Shown here: in pieces, positions 15,074 through 27,639 of the stretch | How positions within the stretch are numbered: the first letter of the stretch is position 1 | How the letters are laid out: each line of letters starts with the position of its first letter | Assembly: GCF_002775205.1 (NCBI RefSeq) | Contig: NC_036450.1 | Location: 26,872,288 to 26,936,287, forward strand | Direction: 5' to 3' | Source: Xiphophorus maculatus | Lineage: Eukaryota; Chordata; Actinopteri; Cyprinodontiformes; Poeciliidae | DNA: 64,000 bases | The notes under the pieces: model-generated | Databases searched by the model: none | Seen by the model: the letters and a program-made list of their open reading frames with translations, nothing else | Told to the model about the DNA's origin: nothing | Made by a program: the position numbers and the translations under genes

Positions 15074-18000
15074 ACATACATGCACACCCCCACACGCCAA
15101 GAAACACAGAAACACAGTGAAGCACTCCTTCTGAGTAAGCAAATGTGAAAAAAGCAAATGTGAAAAATTTTCACATTTGCCTCCTGGCCAGAGGCGATCA
15201 CTTATTTTTGGAAATAAGTCTGAGAAAACAAACAAACAGAGAGATGATAATTATAGGAATCATTAAGAGTAGGTAGTATCTTACCTGCAGCTTTGGACAC
15301 TCATCTGTTTGTGAGAATATCCACTGTACGACATTGCTGCACTTAAACAACAGAAAAGTATTTACTCTTCTGGCTTCTGGAATAAAACCATATTATTAGT
15401 ACACAGAGCTTATTGTGATAGCCAATCCTTTGCTGGACTTGGTGTGTAAGTGTGGAGAAGTCACCATAATGCCCAGACTGGAGCTGTTCAGTTCAACTTG
15501 CAAACTTCAGGTCCATCCATCCCATTCATTTAATTAGTTCTCAGCAAAACTGGTATGAAAAAGAAAACAGGAAGCTGAGGGAGACTCGGCTGTGCCTGTG
15601 GGGTTAAACATGAGGTCAGCAGCCCCGTGATCCTCCACATGCTGTCAACATTACACACATTGTTCAGCTCTTGCCTGAATCTCATTTCATCTTCATTTTC
15701 CCAGCACACAAACAGCTGTGTGAGGAATTACCAACTATTGTTTTCATATTGAGCTTTCTGAGTTTAACTATTCAGGGAGCTGAAGCTGCAGACATCTATG
15801 CTGTGAAGATCGTTGTATTTGGTGGTTCACTCTGTGATCAAAAGTCAACATAAAAACAACAAATAAGCCTAAGAAATTTATAAAAAATACTTTTTTTAGT
15901 GTTATTTAAACTTTATTTAACCACCAAACACCGACAATGGAACTTCTGGTCAACTTGACAGCAGGTCCTGTCTTTGCAAAATAAGCTCACATCACAACAG
16001 CTGCCAGTTGGTGTCAGAGTTTGGACTGATATGCATCATCAGTCCAAACTGTAATGATCTGGGTTTGGGTTGCAGGCACAGAACCTGGGCAGCTTGCAGT
16101 TACTGAGTAAACTACAAGGCACTCTGCATGCCAGTATTATTAGTTGGTTTCCCATAAATACAATTCCTTACAATAGACTGTGGGTAGACTATGGAAAGTA
16201 AGTGATAGGAAATAAAGTCACTAAGCCAACCCTTTAAGTTATTTACAACTGTATGCTAAGTACTACCTTATCTTCACAAACTGACCACAAGTGTCGCCAT
16301 GCATGAACTGGAAGGTAACTGGACCGTGCGGTCTGTCGACTCTTGAAGTGCTGTTGAGATTCTGCATTAATGTAAATGACTGGATGCCATATCAGGTGCA
16401 AAAACCCCCATTGTGGGTCTAATCTGATGACCCACAATGTCCAACAGTATGCTTTCCCATAAAAATCTAATAACTTAAAGTCAAAACTCTAGCCCATGGC
16501 CTTTTTCCTGCTGTGTCATGATGGTAGAACTACCTCTGGTTCTGCTGGTTGTCTTGCAGGGATCATAGAGCGAGCGGGGGGGTCCATGGAGGAGGAGATG
16601 TGGCAGCTCCGGTGCTCTCGGCCCGAGGCGGCGGGGGCCTTCTGTTTGAGCGATGGTGTGTATTTCTGTAAGAAGGGTCTGGAGAGCATTGTGGAGGACC
16701 AGGTGACGCAGAGATTTTCCTCAGAGGAGTTGGCTTCCTGGAACCTTCTGACCCGCACCAACCAAAACTTCTACTACATCAGTCTCCGCCTCACCATCAT
16801 CTGGGGCCTCGGAGTCTTTGTGCGATACTGCATCCTCTTACCCTTCAGGTCAGTCAGTGTGACACAGATCAGCCTCCCGGAGGCTGGGACAGACATGAGA
16901 CTAGAAGCTGCTAAGATCATCTTCCTCTGGCTGACAGTGACCAAACACAAAGACTGAGTCATGACAGGAATATATTCTGTTTTATTATTTGGTATGGAGC
17001 TTAATGTCAGATCAAATGATCTGAAACACAGAGTAGTGCTGGAGCTCCTCTCACAGGGGTTTCTCTGTTATAAATCAGAAAGAAGAAGTATTTCAACACA
17101 AATTTCATTCTGTGAGGAGTTTAACATGAATCTGTTAGAAGACTATGTGACTTTCTGCAGGATTGCTCTGGCCTCTACCGGTCTCTCCTGGCTGGTGATT
17201 GGAACATCTGTGGTTGGATTTCTGCCTGAGAGCAGGTAAGATACAAGAAATAAACACATCAGTTCAGTGTCTTGTAAAATGATAAAATACTTTTAATATA
17301 TTTTATTTGGATTTTATGCAATTGACCAACACAAAGTACCATAGAAGTGTGATTAAAAACAAATTTCTAAAGAGCAAATTCTTTTCAGATAAATTCTTGA
17401 AAAATGTGGTGTTCCTTTGAATTGAGTCCCACTGACTCAATACTTTGTAGAAACACCTTTTGCTGTCATAGAGCTGCAGGTCCAATATAGGGGCAAATCT
17501 CTATCAGGTTGGTGCATCTAAGGATTTATTTTCTACAGCCTAAACCTAACCCCTAACACTATTTAGGGCGAGGGCCAAAAACCCAAAAACAACATTTTCC
17601 CTCATGGGGACCAAGAAAATGTCCCCACAAGGAGCAATAGTTCCCACATTGTAGACAGAAATAGGTCCCCACAAGGATATAAACACCTGGTACACACCCA
17701 CACACAAACATATACACTCTTTTTACTTACTACGTAACTCACATTTGGTTTCACATTTTATTTACTAGTATCAGAGGAATGTGTGCTGAAAATGACGGCT
17801 GGCAATTCATCTAAGATTTATATTTGTAAAAATATCTGCTTTGTGTTGGTCTCTCATGTAAAATACAATGAGGTTTAGGGCTGTAAAATGTACAATAAAT
17901 CAGAAGTGTGATGAGTATTTTGGCAGAGTGCTTTAAATAGCGTTGCTCTATTTTTAAAGCGTATTTTGAAGCCGTCCCAATTCTCCTGTGTTTTTCTGTG

Positions 18001-21000
18001 TATCAGTGCAAAGAACTGGCTGAGTGAGCTGGTCCACCTGACCTGCTACAGGATCTGTGCCAGAGGACTGTCCGCTACCATCCACTACCACAACAAGTCA
18101 GTCACACTCCAACTTCCAACACTTTACTGTACTTTTCATTTAAAGTTATTAGTTTGCTAAATGTAGAGTTTAAAGAACAAAGTTTAACCTTAGACATTAA
18201 ATAAATGATTTTCAAACCGTGTAGTTTCTTCTCTTATTTTGTGAAATGAAATGATTGGTAGAAAAACAGCCTAATAATAAAAAATTATTATGCTCTCATT
18301 AAAATTAAATGAAATCAGATGCTAGATAATAGTATTCAGGCATATAGACTCATATTCTTTTCCCATGTTTTATTGTTGATGTGATGGAAATGTTTTTTTC
18401 AGACCAGGAACTAAAGTAAGCTGGCTCTTTAGAAGAATTTGCAAGAACTGTGCACAGTTTGAATGTGGAAATGTCAAAGTTAGGAATTGCTGTTCAGTTT
18501 CCTAACTTTAGTCAGTGTTGTGAGATCCACATTGGCCTGTGTGCTGGTGTTTCTGCAGAGAGAACAGGCCTCAGAAGGGAGGAATATGTGTTGCGAACCA
18601 CACTACCCCCATCGATGTGGTGATCCTGGCCAATGATGGTTGCTACGCCATGGTGAGTTTTGCTTCTTGGGAATATCAGTGAGTCTGTGACTCCTTCTGT
18701 AATCCCACCTTGTCCACAGGTCGGACAGACTCATGGAGGTCTGCTGGGGATCCTTCAGAAGTCCATGGTCAGGTCCTGCCCCCATGTCTGGTTCGAGAGG
18801 TCGGAGATGAAGGACCGAAACGCAGTGACCAGCAGGTGACGACAAGGTTCACATGACAACAAGAAGCTTTATGACAAATAGTTAGAAAAAACTCCTTCAA
18901 ATGGACTTTATTTCCTATGGACTGATGTGATATAAAAACTAAGGCAGACAATCGGTGTCTCAATCTGAGTCCAGCTGTAGCATTAGCATGAGCCCCTCCC
19001 ACTCAGACTCTGTCAGATGAGATTGTGTTAAACATTCAGTATTATCAGGAGTGTTGCCTTGATTCCTTCAGACACATTTGAGAAATCCTTTTAATCTCTC
19101 TTGAGCAAAACACTTGAGCCACCTTGCCTGCTGGTGTTGGTCAGATGGTGCTGCCTCTGTCAGACTGCTGCAGGGCAGCGGTGGCCACATGCAGCAGCTC
19201 ACCACCATCAGCATGTGAATGACTGAATGTAATGTGAAGTGTTTTCTGTCAAGGGACACACTTGACAAAGTGCTATACACGTACAGGCCATTTGCCATTT
19301 TTCCTCTCCACTGTTGCTCCTGCATGCTCAGTATGAGGGAATGCTGTAAAGTCAACGACACAATTCAGGCGCCCCCTGCTGGTCCAGGAGGAATGAATTC
19401 TGCAATTCAATCTGCTGGGTTTCCTTAGAAACGTTTGAATTCATTTTGAATAATTAATTGAGCTTACTGTACTGTTTGATTACTAGGATCAACTGGAATG
19501 CATATGTGACTGGATTGAAATCACTTGTTTGAGATGACACTCGTTGTGAATTGGCCCTATAAACAAACTGAATTGAAATGAACTGATGAACAAAGTGCTA
19601 AGCAAAAAAAACATGAAATTGAAGGAAGACAAAATAAGAACTTGCAAGACCATGAAACAAAGCTAGAACAAAGATAAAGAAAGCCAAGCAATACAAAACT
19701 AAAAAGTCAAAGTCACACTGAAGACAACACAGACTGCAGGAGCTGCATGCGATCCAGCGATCAGCCCAGACTCCCAGTTCAGCTCAGACTATCACACTGG
19801 ATGACTCATTCTGAGTCATGCCTTCAGCAAAAGGGTTCACCTCACACATGATTGGTCACTCTCATGCTTTGTGACCACACTACAGGAAAAATACACTATG
19901 TGGTCACTGTCAAAGATGATTCAGGATTTATTTAACCCACTAAAGAACCAGAGGTTGAGGAGCTCTGTGCGAACTCACAATGAGGAGATCTGCTTTGTTT
20001 TAAATAAACTGAAATCAAGTTAAGATTGTTTGATTGTTGTGAGGATGACTCGGGGCTTTACGTCCCTCTCTCTGCAGACTGAGACATCACGTCGCTGCAA
20101 AGACCAAACTTCCCATCCTCATATTTCCTGAAGGTTTGAGTCTTCTGTCACGTTGTACATAAAGATGATCATGATCATTTTCATGGTTTGGTGACGTTTG
20201 TCTATTTGTTTCCAACAGGAACATGTGTCAACAACACCTCAGTCATGATGTTCAAAAAGGGAAGCTTTGAAATCGGAGGAACCATTTATCCAGTAACTAT
20301 TAAGGTAGAAACAAGCAGTTGGACTCTCCTGGTTCTCCGGTTCAGGTTGAAGTGAAACGGTTTGCTTTGTGTCTGTTCCAGTACGACCGTCGCTTCGGGG
20401 ATGCTTTCTGGAACAGCAGCAAATACAACATTGTTAGCTACCTGCTGCGCACGATGACCAGCTGGGCCATAGTGGTCAATGTGTGGTACCTCCCTCCCAT
20501 GACCATACAGGTACTCACTGCTCCTTCCAATACATCAGACTGGCTGTGAGCACAATCACAAACTGTAACCAAGGCCTCAGCCACCTTACTGCTGATAGTT
20601 TTTATGTTTTTGAAGAAACAAAAAGAACAGAACAAGATAAAAAAAAACTTGCGATGGTGATATCAGGTATATGTCTGGTTTCTTCTTTCCTCTCTTAATC
20701 TACGCTTCCATCATTCTGTGACCTTTAACATTTTGGACAACATCATGTCTAGTGTGAACATCTCCTGCTGTGAGACTGTCCAGCTGGCTAAATATGAAAA
20801 ATGCAAGTCTATAACACAGGAATATATTAGCCAGCAATTGTCGCTCTCCAAACAGTCCTTAGTAATATCAATATTGGGTTTTCCTTTTAAGATGGAACAT
20901 GTATGCTAACTGACACTTTTTAAAATCATTGCAGACATTAGAAATTATTCATCTACTAGTGTGTTTTTTTAAATGAAAGACATAATGAATGAGAAGGTTG

Positions 21001-23067
21001 CAGATGAATGTAATGTCAGGGCTGGTAACAAACATTCTTCTAATTCTTTCCCCGACATGTTGGTGTACGTTTCATTTTGACCTGTAGGTGGCAGTCTTGT
21101 CCTTCTGTGAAGATTCACAGCCACAGATATTTCTTACAAACTTCACTGCTTCACTGTTAGACCTGTTCTCATGGGTTTGCGATGAAGATAATTTCTAAAC
21201 ATTTCAGAATGTTAGAGAATTTATTGTCACAATTTTATTAAAACCATGTATATTCTGTTCATATTGCCTCGAAATAACAACATTGCACTTGATGCTAGCA
21301 GTCTGAAGCGGAGTGCAAAGTAGATTTTTGCAATAATGTTAATTTTCAGAAACATTTATAGACCTTAGAATGAGGTGAATTTCAGATGATAACCTACATT
21401 GTAACGTAGAGTCTATTAAAAAACTGAAGTAGTAAAGTTTATGAAGAACCAGATTTCTATTTAAATGCAGGCCAAATTATTCACCTAGCCTTAAAGGAGC
21501 AGTATCGTGTAAAATGTACTTTTTTGTTACAATGTTATTATCTCATCAGGAGTGTTGCCTTGATTCTTTCATGCATGTTTGAGAAATCCTTTAATCTCCC
21601 ATGGCAAGTAGTTTAAAAGCCTCCATGCTTCCACCTCACAAAACAACCAAGTTTTGTGAGCTAGTCAAGTGGGCTAGTAGACTCCTTCAAACTAGCCAGC
21701 AGCAATTAGTAAACACCTGCTGGAACTGAGCAACGCTGGTAGAAACATTGTTAAAGGGTTAATAAAGGAGCAGAGCAGGAGTTTTTAAAGAGACAAAGGC
21801 CCAATTTCAAGGTGTTAATTTACAAAGTCACATTTCTTTTAAGTCATATTTGATATATATAACATTTTTATAACAATTGAAGTTAACCGTCAAATCACCT
21901 CCACACATTTGATGGTGCTATAAAATGGCCTGGAAAATACATCATACTGTCTCTTTAAGCTACACACAACACTCATTATAAATGCAGGCAGTGCAGAGAC
22001 CTCTAAACCAATCACAATTATTTCTCTGCATGTTTGCTTCTAAGAGTGAGATGCAGAAACCAAATAAGAATTGTATTGCTTTGTTGTTATTTATACGACT
22101 CACCTGATTATCTGGTCCACTTTTGAAAGAGTTTTAAAATTGGACGGAACTGTTTTTCACCATCAGCCACAAAATAGGTTTTGCAATATCTTAGTAAGAA
22201 ATCCAAGCATATGGCTATGTGTAATTATAATTTTACTGATTTAAATGAATTTACTTGATTTAAACGTAAACCACACCTCCTGTGCACAAAATCATCCAAC
22301 CTGAAAGTCTCCATCCAGACCTGCCCAGTTCTTTCTACTGTAGGTCTGAGCTGCTGTGTTTGGTTCTGACTGACTGTTTGTGTTGTGTGTTGTGAGCAGG
22401 ATGGAGAGGATGCAGCTCAGTTTGCCAACAGAGTCAAGTCTGTCATTGCTCATCAGGGTGGACTGCTGGACCTGGCGTGGTGAGGACTCAACACACTGAT
22501 TAGATCTGATTTGTTCTCTGACCTTAACTCATCCCACTGTGCAACTGAATATTGCTCCTAACTTACAAGTTGCATTAGTGAAAATCATTTAAATGATTAA
22601 ATGTTCTGCAAAGGTTTGAATGACAAGAAATAAAGGCAAAGAGAATAGCAGACAGGAAATAAAGCAGCTTATAGAACCTGGTGTGAACAGATGGACTCAC
22701 AAAGGAAGACAGACGATTATCATCCAGCTCACGATACGTATGTGGCTAGAGTTCAGGAAGGTCAGAAGGTCACAGAGGCTAACATGGAGATGCACATGTG
22801 GGAAGTTCTCTTTCAGTGTAACTGTGATGTATTTGTGCACTGCAAACTTTCACAGTGGGGTGGCAGCCATTTTAAGCCGAATGGTTCTAAACATGCGGCT
22901 GTAAATGTGCTTCTTATAGGGATGGAGGACTGAAGAGATACAAAGTAAAGGATTCCTTAAAGGAGGAGCAGCAGAAGACGTACAGTAACATCATAGTGGG
23001 ACAAAACGACATCAGAACCACAAAAACATGCAGCGAGACCAGAGGATCAATAATGCTGGATCAATGA
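13402..23067 (+). CDS. gpat3: GPAT3, glycerol-3-phosphate acyltransferase 3
   Basis: GPAT3 (AGPAT9) transfers a fatty acyl group from acyl-CoA to sn-glycerol-3-phosphate in the ER, the first step of glycerolipid and triacylglycerol synthesis. Exons are 13402-13545, 13662-13728, 16560-16848, 17161-17235, 18007-18096, 18559-18652, 18720-18835, 20078-20133, 20219-20304, 20382-20510, 22400-22479 and 22920-23067. They join in phase to 457 aa, somewhat longer than human (434 aa); the extra residues are at the C-terminus. A hydrophobic segment covers about residues 8-34, and two more cover about 135-175. Acyltransferase motifs are complete: NHTTPID (235-241, catalytic His and Asp), FERSE (278-282), FPEGT (308-312), and a later YPVTIK block. 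The ATG is in frame with the conserved N-terminal membrane segment. GPAT4 is the close paralogue; the neighbours fix this copy as GPAT3. Confidence 0.96.
13743..13780. repeat. Perfect 16-bp inverted repeat, 6-base loop
   Basis: CATAAAAACCTGGAAT (13743-13758) is exactly complementary to 13765-13780. It starts 14 nt past the donor of GPAT3 intron 3. Confidence 0.9.
13826..13884. repeat. Two overlapping inverted repeats
   Basis: ATCCATGTTAGA pairs with the TCTAACATGGAT that follows about 12 bases later. Immediately next, TGTTCCTGTTCC (13857-13868) pairs perfectly with 13873-13884 across a 4-base loop. Confidence 0.85.
15031..15072. repeat. (TG)21 microsatellite
   Basis: Uninterrupted TG dinucleotides in the large GPAT3 intron between 13728 and 16560. 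The rest of that intron (2.8 kb) is A/T-rich with hairpins and no exon that I can see. Confidence 0.95.
15154..15180. repeat. Perfect 13-bp palindrome with a 1-base centre
   Basis: GCAAATGTGAAAA is followed after a single A by its exact reverse complement. A short GCCTC/GAGGC stem and a CTTATTT/AAATAAG stem follow directly. Confidence 0.9.
16019..16049. repeat. Perfect 12-bp inverted repeat, 7-base loop
   Basis: GTTTGGACTGAT and ATCAGTCCAAAC flank ATGCATC, in the same GPAT3 intron. A further 10-bp stem (CATTGTGGGT/ACCCACAATG) lies near 16410-16440. Confidence 0.9.
17285..17520 (-). mobile_element. Tc1-like transposon end fragment
   Basis: ATTGACCAACACAAAGTA and the later CTTTGTAGAAACACCTTTTGCTGTCATAGAGCTGCAGGTC follow the order of the non-coding and N-terminal end of fish Tc1-like elements read backwards. 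A longer copy of the related class is at 53.15-53.62 kb. Only the end survives, in GPAT3 intron 5. Confidence 0.5.
17530..17720. repeat. Dispersed repeat with GGGGACC / GTCCCCACAAGG words
   Basis: A CCTAACCCCTAAC run is followed by GGGGACCAAG, TGTCCCCACAAGGAGC and GGTCCCCACAAGGATA. This is a recurrent fish interspersed repeat pattern. No coding frame. Confidence 0.5.
18476..18509. repeat. 11-bp inverted repeat in a GPAT3 intron
   Basis: AAAGTTAGGAA (18476-18486) and TTCCTAACTTT (18499-18509), 12-base loop, 50 nt upstream of the exon that encodes the NHTTPID motif. Confidence 0.85.
19045..19090 (-). mobile_element. Fragment of the inverted-ended element (family A)
   Basis: AGGAGTGTTGCCTTGATTCC and TTTGAGAAATCCTTTTAATCTC match the internal block of the family A copies at 21.5 and 26.8 kb. 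It breaks off into another repeat at about 19090. Confidence 0.6.
19090..19295 (+). repeat. Dispersed repeat (family B), copy 1
   Basis: Contains GAGCAAAACACTTGAGCC, CTTGCCTGCTGGTGTTGGTC, GCAGCTCACCACCATCAGC and a GTGCTATACACGTACAGGCCATT tail. A partial copy abuts the LINE at 39.9-40.09 kb. It is a common fish interspersed pattern. Confidence 0.5.
19295..19575 (+). repeat. Dispersed teleost repeat, copy 2
   Basis: Aligns by eye in block order with 8510-8860 and ends in CTATAAACAAACTGAATTG. It lies in the 1.24 kb GPAT3 intron between 18835 and 20078, which holds little else. Confidence 0.65.
21491..21960 (-). mobile_element. Family A non-autonomous DNA element (MITE-like)
   Basis: The left end TTAAAGGAGCAGTATCGTGT and the reverse complement of the right end, TTAAAGAGACAGTATGATGT, form imperfect terminal inverted repeats. 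Internal blocks (GGAGTGTTGCCTTGATTCTT, TTTGAGAAATCCTTTAATCTC, AAGGCCCAATTTCAA) recur in the other copies. No open frame. It is inside the last large GPAT3 intron (20510-22400), otherwise A/T-rich. Confidence 0.75.
22905..22919 (+). promoter_or_regulatory. Acceptor of the last GPAT3 exon
   Basis: GTGCTTCTTATAG precedes the exon that completes the TGG codon split from 22479 and carries the conserved GGLKR(Y)KVKD block. The site is pyrimidine-poor but is the only one that keeps the frame. Confidence 0.7.
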
Positions 23068-23267
23068 AGAACATGTGATCAGCTGTCAGCTTGGAAACTG
23101 ATGAAGTATCAGAAGCTAAAGCTGACTGTTCATTAGGGAGGACTGTGTTAATATTCCACCAGGCTTTTGTTTTCATTAAATGTTTTCTATGTACTTTGTG
23201 TGTGTGTGGGTGTGTGTGTGCGTGTGCGTGTGTGTGTGCGTGTGCGTGTGCGTGTGTGTGTGTGTGT

Positions 23268-23307
<40 letters not shown>

Positions 23308-23720
23308 AATAATGTCCATCCACCAGCAGGGAGCAGTGTGTGATAACACAGTCTTTCTGTCTTGCTCCTCCCTGGATTGGAGGACATGTCCTGTTTCTCT
23401 TACAGGCAGTGTCACCACGGCGATGGTGTTCTTTCTGTGTGAGAATGTGGGATGTTATTTTTATAGAGCTGTAGTTATAGAGCAGAAAATGAAAAAAATA
23501 TTTCTTATAACAAGAAGAAACTTAAAGATGCATCATTCACTGAAAGATTTTATATTCATTGGTTGATTTTTTTTAAACTACATTTTCATGCGATCGTCAC
23601 ATATTTGGCGGTACTTTAGGACTGCAAGAATGTGATTGTGGATTTTTTTTAAATGACTTTTTTCCATTTTAATGCTTTTCTGTACAAATTAAAGAAAGTA
23701 GTTTTGATTTTCACACTTTT
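23068..23720 (+). other. GPAT3 3'UTR (extent uncertain)
   Basis: It follows the TGA at 23065-23067. ATTAAA occurs near 23176 and 23688, and AATAAA not until about 24766. The stretch includes a long TG repeat. The true cleavage site cannot be read from sequence alone. Confidence 0.4.
23198..23306. repeat. Interrupted (TG)n microsatellite
   Basis: About 109 nt of TG with scattered GGG and GCG variants; the final 36 nt are pure. It lies in the presumed GPAT3 3'UTR, so a transcript would carry a long UG tract. Confidence 0.9.
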
Positions 23721-25660
23721 TAAATATGGCAAATACTTTGGAATTTTAAGCCTGCACTGCAGGAAGAATATAACTGTGGGGACTGAAATGGAAAAAAAAG
23801 GTGAAATAGATGAGTTATTGACATTTCTTTTTTCAGATAGTTACATGTTTGGTTCACAAATCCTGTAATATGTGGAATGTTTAACATTGGAACCTTTTTT
23901 CATGTTCTGATTACCAGAATGTTACCAGAACCATGTTAATGATAATCATAATTAAGTAAAGTTATTTATAAAACAAAGATATAAATCACTAAGTACCTTA
24001 CAGTAAATGCAAACACAACACCAGTAGCAGTTTGAACATTTAAATGACGTGAAGATTAAACAGCAGGAAAAGCCTAAAACAAACAGGAGGCTTCATGTGT
24101 TTCTTAAAGAAATGAAACAGTGTAAAATGTAAAACACTGATGAGATTCTTCTTGCGTAGCTCAATAAGTGAACAGCAGAATTTTAAAAATAGTAATAAAA
24201 CAGAAATTTTGTGTTTTTCCTCAAGATTTCAGAGTTTTCACCTGAACACAATCATCACAAAACCTTTTTACTAAGAGACATTACACAGCTCAATTAGAAA
24301 GTTACTACTAACATGAGAATTATACTTATTGCATATAAGCCTCTGTGATTTTGAAATATTTCCTAAATTAAAAATCAATCTCATATCAGCAGTTTAAAAT
24401 GGCAGACTCTCAAACCAGATACTTGACTGGACAGCTTTAGTATAATATTCTAACCAAAAATTAAATCATTAAGTGATTTTTTTAATGTGTGAGAAGGAGT
24501 TCAGTCGATTGGAGAAATGTGAGGTTTTCTAATCTAGGACACAATGAAGGGACAGTGAGATCTGTTCATTCTGACTGGTTCTGCTCGTCTAAAACACAGG
24601 AATCAAACTCACGCTGTCAACACCGGATCCTCTACTGGAGATATTTCCTTTTAGGAGTGTTGCAACTAAGCATTTTTTACAGCATAAAAAAAATCAATTT
24701 GCTGTGTATTCCCAGAACATTAAATTAAATTCTTGGTATATAAAATGTTTTTTCTACATTAATAATAAAGCTCTTTATAATGTAATTGTCCAGAGACTGA
24801 ATATAACATATATCAATCACACTTAATATAATGAGCGTCTAATCATCTTGAAATTAAGCTAATTTTAATTATGACAACCAGTTAGTTCATATTTAATAAT
24901 TGTAATAATTCATTTAACACAATAGTGATAAAACAATACACAGCATGGAGAAAATTATTTAAAATACTGTGATTTTTAAAAAACAGTAATAGTGCTCTAA
25001 ACTACTTACAATGGTGACAATAATAAATAGTGATACTCATCAAACCGTACATGTACTGTAAAAAAAAAAAAAATCACTGAAACCTTAAATACTGAAGCAA
25101 CAGCATCAGTTTCAGTATTCAGTCTGCCTTCTGCAGACCTGACTGAACAGCTGTTACAATTACATCAATTTCATCATTTGTGAAACATGCTGTCAATGAT
25201 AATACATTCGGTATCATGTTTTAAATTCTGTTTAATTTCTTATTGTTTAATATCTAAGGAGCAGGTCAGAGAATGGGATATTATTTAAAAACTCAGAGAA
25301 GAGGTCAGAGGGCAGATCTGACAATGCATAACACTGCCATGTATTTTATACTATGACTAAAACCTAGAGATCAGGTGGCACTGGATTTGAAATGCTTCAA
25401 ACCTACTTCTGGTGATAAAAAACAATTAAAAAAAATCAACATATATTTTATATACATCAATTATTTTAAGACATTTAAAGTATTTTTGTCACATGTTTGC
25501 AATAATACTCCTAGTTGTAGTTCATAAATATTGAGGTTCAGCTTCAAAGAATCTTGTAAATACATGACTTCATTATAACTGAAATAATAAGTAAGAATTA
25601 TTATGAGATCTGATGATAAACTGAAAACAGTAGAGCTTTAAAGTAAAGAGGCAACAGAAC
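23720..25660. other. A/T-rich intergenic DNA, no gene seen
   Basis: Low-complexity A/T-rich sequence with a poly(A) run at about 25060. It has short random frames only and no repeat that I recognise. Confidence 0.5.
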
Positions 25661-25664
25661 CTGA

Positions 25665-26200
25665 TCCATTTAAAATCCGTGTTTGTGCATTAAAGTGTCG
25701 TTGGACGGATCCAGCTGCGATGTGTGATGTCTGCCGAGCCGGTCCTCCTGATCAGGACTAAAACCTGTTGGTGTCCTTGTGAGAAGGAGATGCTAGATGA
25801 GACAGAAGAGAGCTGCAGATCAGCGCCGGTGGCAACATGTTTACTGTGACGGCGCTTTAATAAAGAAAGCAGAGAGTGTGAAATAGCATGGAGTTATTCT
25901 TCCACACACAAGCAGGCTTACATTTCACAGCCTCTCCTCCTCCTCTTCATCCGCCCGCCTGTAATAACAATCCCACAACTCAAATTGCTTGAACAGAAAT
26001 GTTTGTTCTCCCCTAACAAGATTGTGAATTATTAATAGGATCTAAAGCTGGTTCTATAACCCGATTGTTGAGGTGGGACTCTTGGCGAGCGATGCTGCAC
26101 CACACCATTTACTGTGATGTATGTGTCTGCACATCTTTATGTCCAATTTAATGTGATTCAGATAGATTTCAGAGGGACATCATAAAAGGCATTGGAGTGA
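25665..26200. promoter_or_regulatory. Candidate conserved non-coding block
   Basis: Composition shifts to balanced, complex sequence (CAGATCAGCGCCGGTGGCAA, GTGACGGCGCTTTAATAAAG) against an A/T-rich background, with no sustained frame and no repeat hallmarks. Conservation is inferred only from this contrast. Confidence 0.25.
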
Positions 26201-26778
26201 CCCCGACTGTGGACTCCATGCAACCACGCCGTCTGTCCCAATATGTTAATTCGATTTGGTTCAATTTTACTCTTACCCAGAGCTGATCCATACAAATGCA
26301 ATGCAGGTACACTAAGTAAATATGAATACATTTCCAAATTGAATCCAAGTGAGTGTAGTCTGCAGAGGACATCATTTTAAATGGTGCTGTGCTGGGAAGT
26401 GAGCGGTCACAGGGTAAATGACTGAGGCTCCCTCTAAGACTTGCCATTAGTTGGAGTGTAATGCCTTTAAATACATTGTTCTGCCATCTATTCTGTGCTG
26501 CTGTGGTAATGTATGTGATGCTGAGGAGGTACAATGCAGCTGCAGGGAGGGATCAATACAAGTCCTGGGATGTGCCCACTGTGCTGCTGCTTCTGTTTAA
26601 CTTTGAGGTTAAACACAAACCTACATTAAATGCTAATTTTATGCTAAGGCATTTCATCCATTTCATCTACACCCATCATACCCGTCCCTCTGGCAACAAA
26701 CTCTGGCTTTGAACTGCAGCTGTTGGTTGCAGTCTCCAGTTTGTGCCACTAGATGCCATCCCATCATTTCACTCAACA

Positions 26779-27356
26779 TTTAAAGGGGAATAATATGTAA
26801 AATCCAAATTTTTTTAGCTTTACATCAGGTTATAATGTTATTCCCTCATCAAAAACAAACCTGGAGTGTTGCTTTGATTCTTTCATGCATGTTTGAGAAA
26901 TCCTCTAATCTCCATGGCAACCATTCTGGGTGCATAAACACTTGCTCATCCCACAGAGAGACTCCAGCTCCTCCCTGGAGCTGGACTCTCCAAACCGAAT
27001 GTCTGCCTCACAGAGCACCCGTCCATTACACCGCCCCAGCTCTGCTCCTCCAGACTAGCAGCAGCAATTAGCAAATATCTGGTGGAACGGCATGTCTGCT
27101 AATCTGATCATACAAACTAGTTCTCAGTCCAATGCTCCTAATAACGGTTGTTAATGGCATCATGGAGAAGCATTACTGTGATGACATGCTGCAAGTGGAG
27201 TTTCTTAAAGAGACAGAGGCCCAATTCCAAAACATTAGATTCCAAAGTCATGTTTTATGTACACTGCATTTTTACCACTGAAGATAATATGGTTACTTGA
27301 TAGTGTTGTAAAATGACATTAAGTGCCTTGAAAATACATAACGATGCCCCTTTAAA
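26779..27356 (-). mobile_element. Family A element, fullest copy
   Basis: Left end TTTAAAGGGGAATAATATGT and inverted right end TTTAAAGGGGCATCGTTATG frame 578 bp. Internal blocks match the 21.5 kb copy in order: GGAGTGTTGCTTTGATTC, TTTGAGAAATCCTCTAATC, GCAGCAATTAGCAAA, AGAGGCCCAATTCC. No transposase remnant. Target duplication was not clear by eye. Confidence 0.75.
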
Positions 27357-27639
27357 GTGTTTGTCCACAACATCTTTTGGTTTAAAATGTGCAAAAATGA
27401 AAATAACAAGTGAACGCACTGTGCACCAGTCTTTATGAGACCAGTAGTGCCCCCCGCCCTGCCCCCTATTTCTTTGCATACTCTAACCAAACAGGCGTTA
27501 ATTGGTCAGAATTGATCTCTTTTGCTCTGATTGAGCTTCAATTGAGTTGAAAGTTCTTCAAGTTAAATACTGATTGATTTGTGGTTAAATTCCAGTTTTC
27601 TTGTATTGAAAAAAAAATTGATGCAATGATTGGATGGCA

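Noticed and set aside
23012..23566. Thr-His and Cys-Val repeat proteins
   Set aside because: Translations of the TG microsatellite in the presumed GPAT3 3'UTR.
26169..26534. 121-codon minus-strand frame before the family A element
   Set aside because: No recognisable domain; overlapping plus-strand frames of similar length show that the region is just low in stops.
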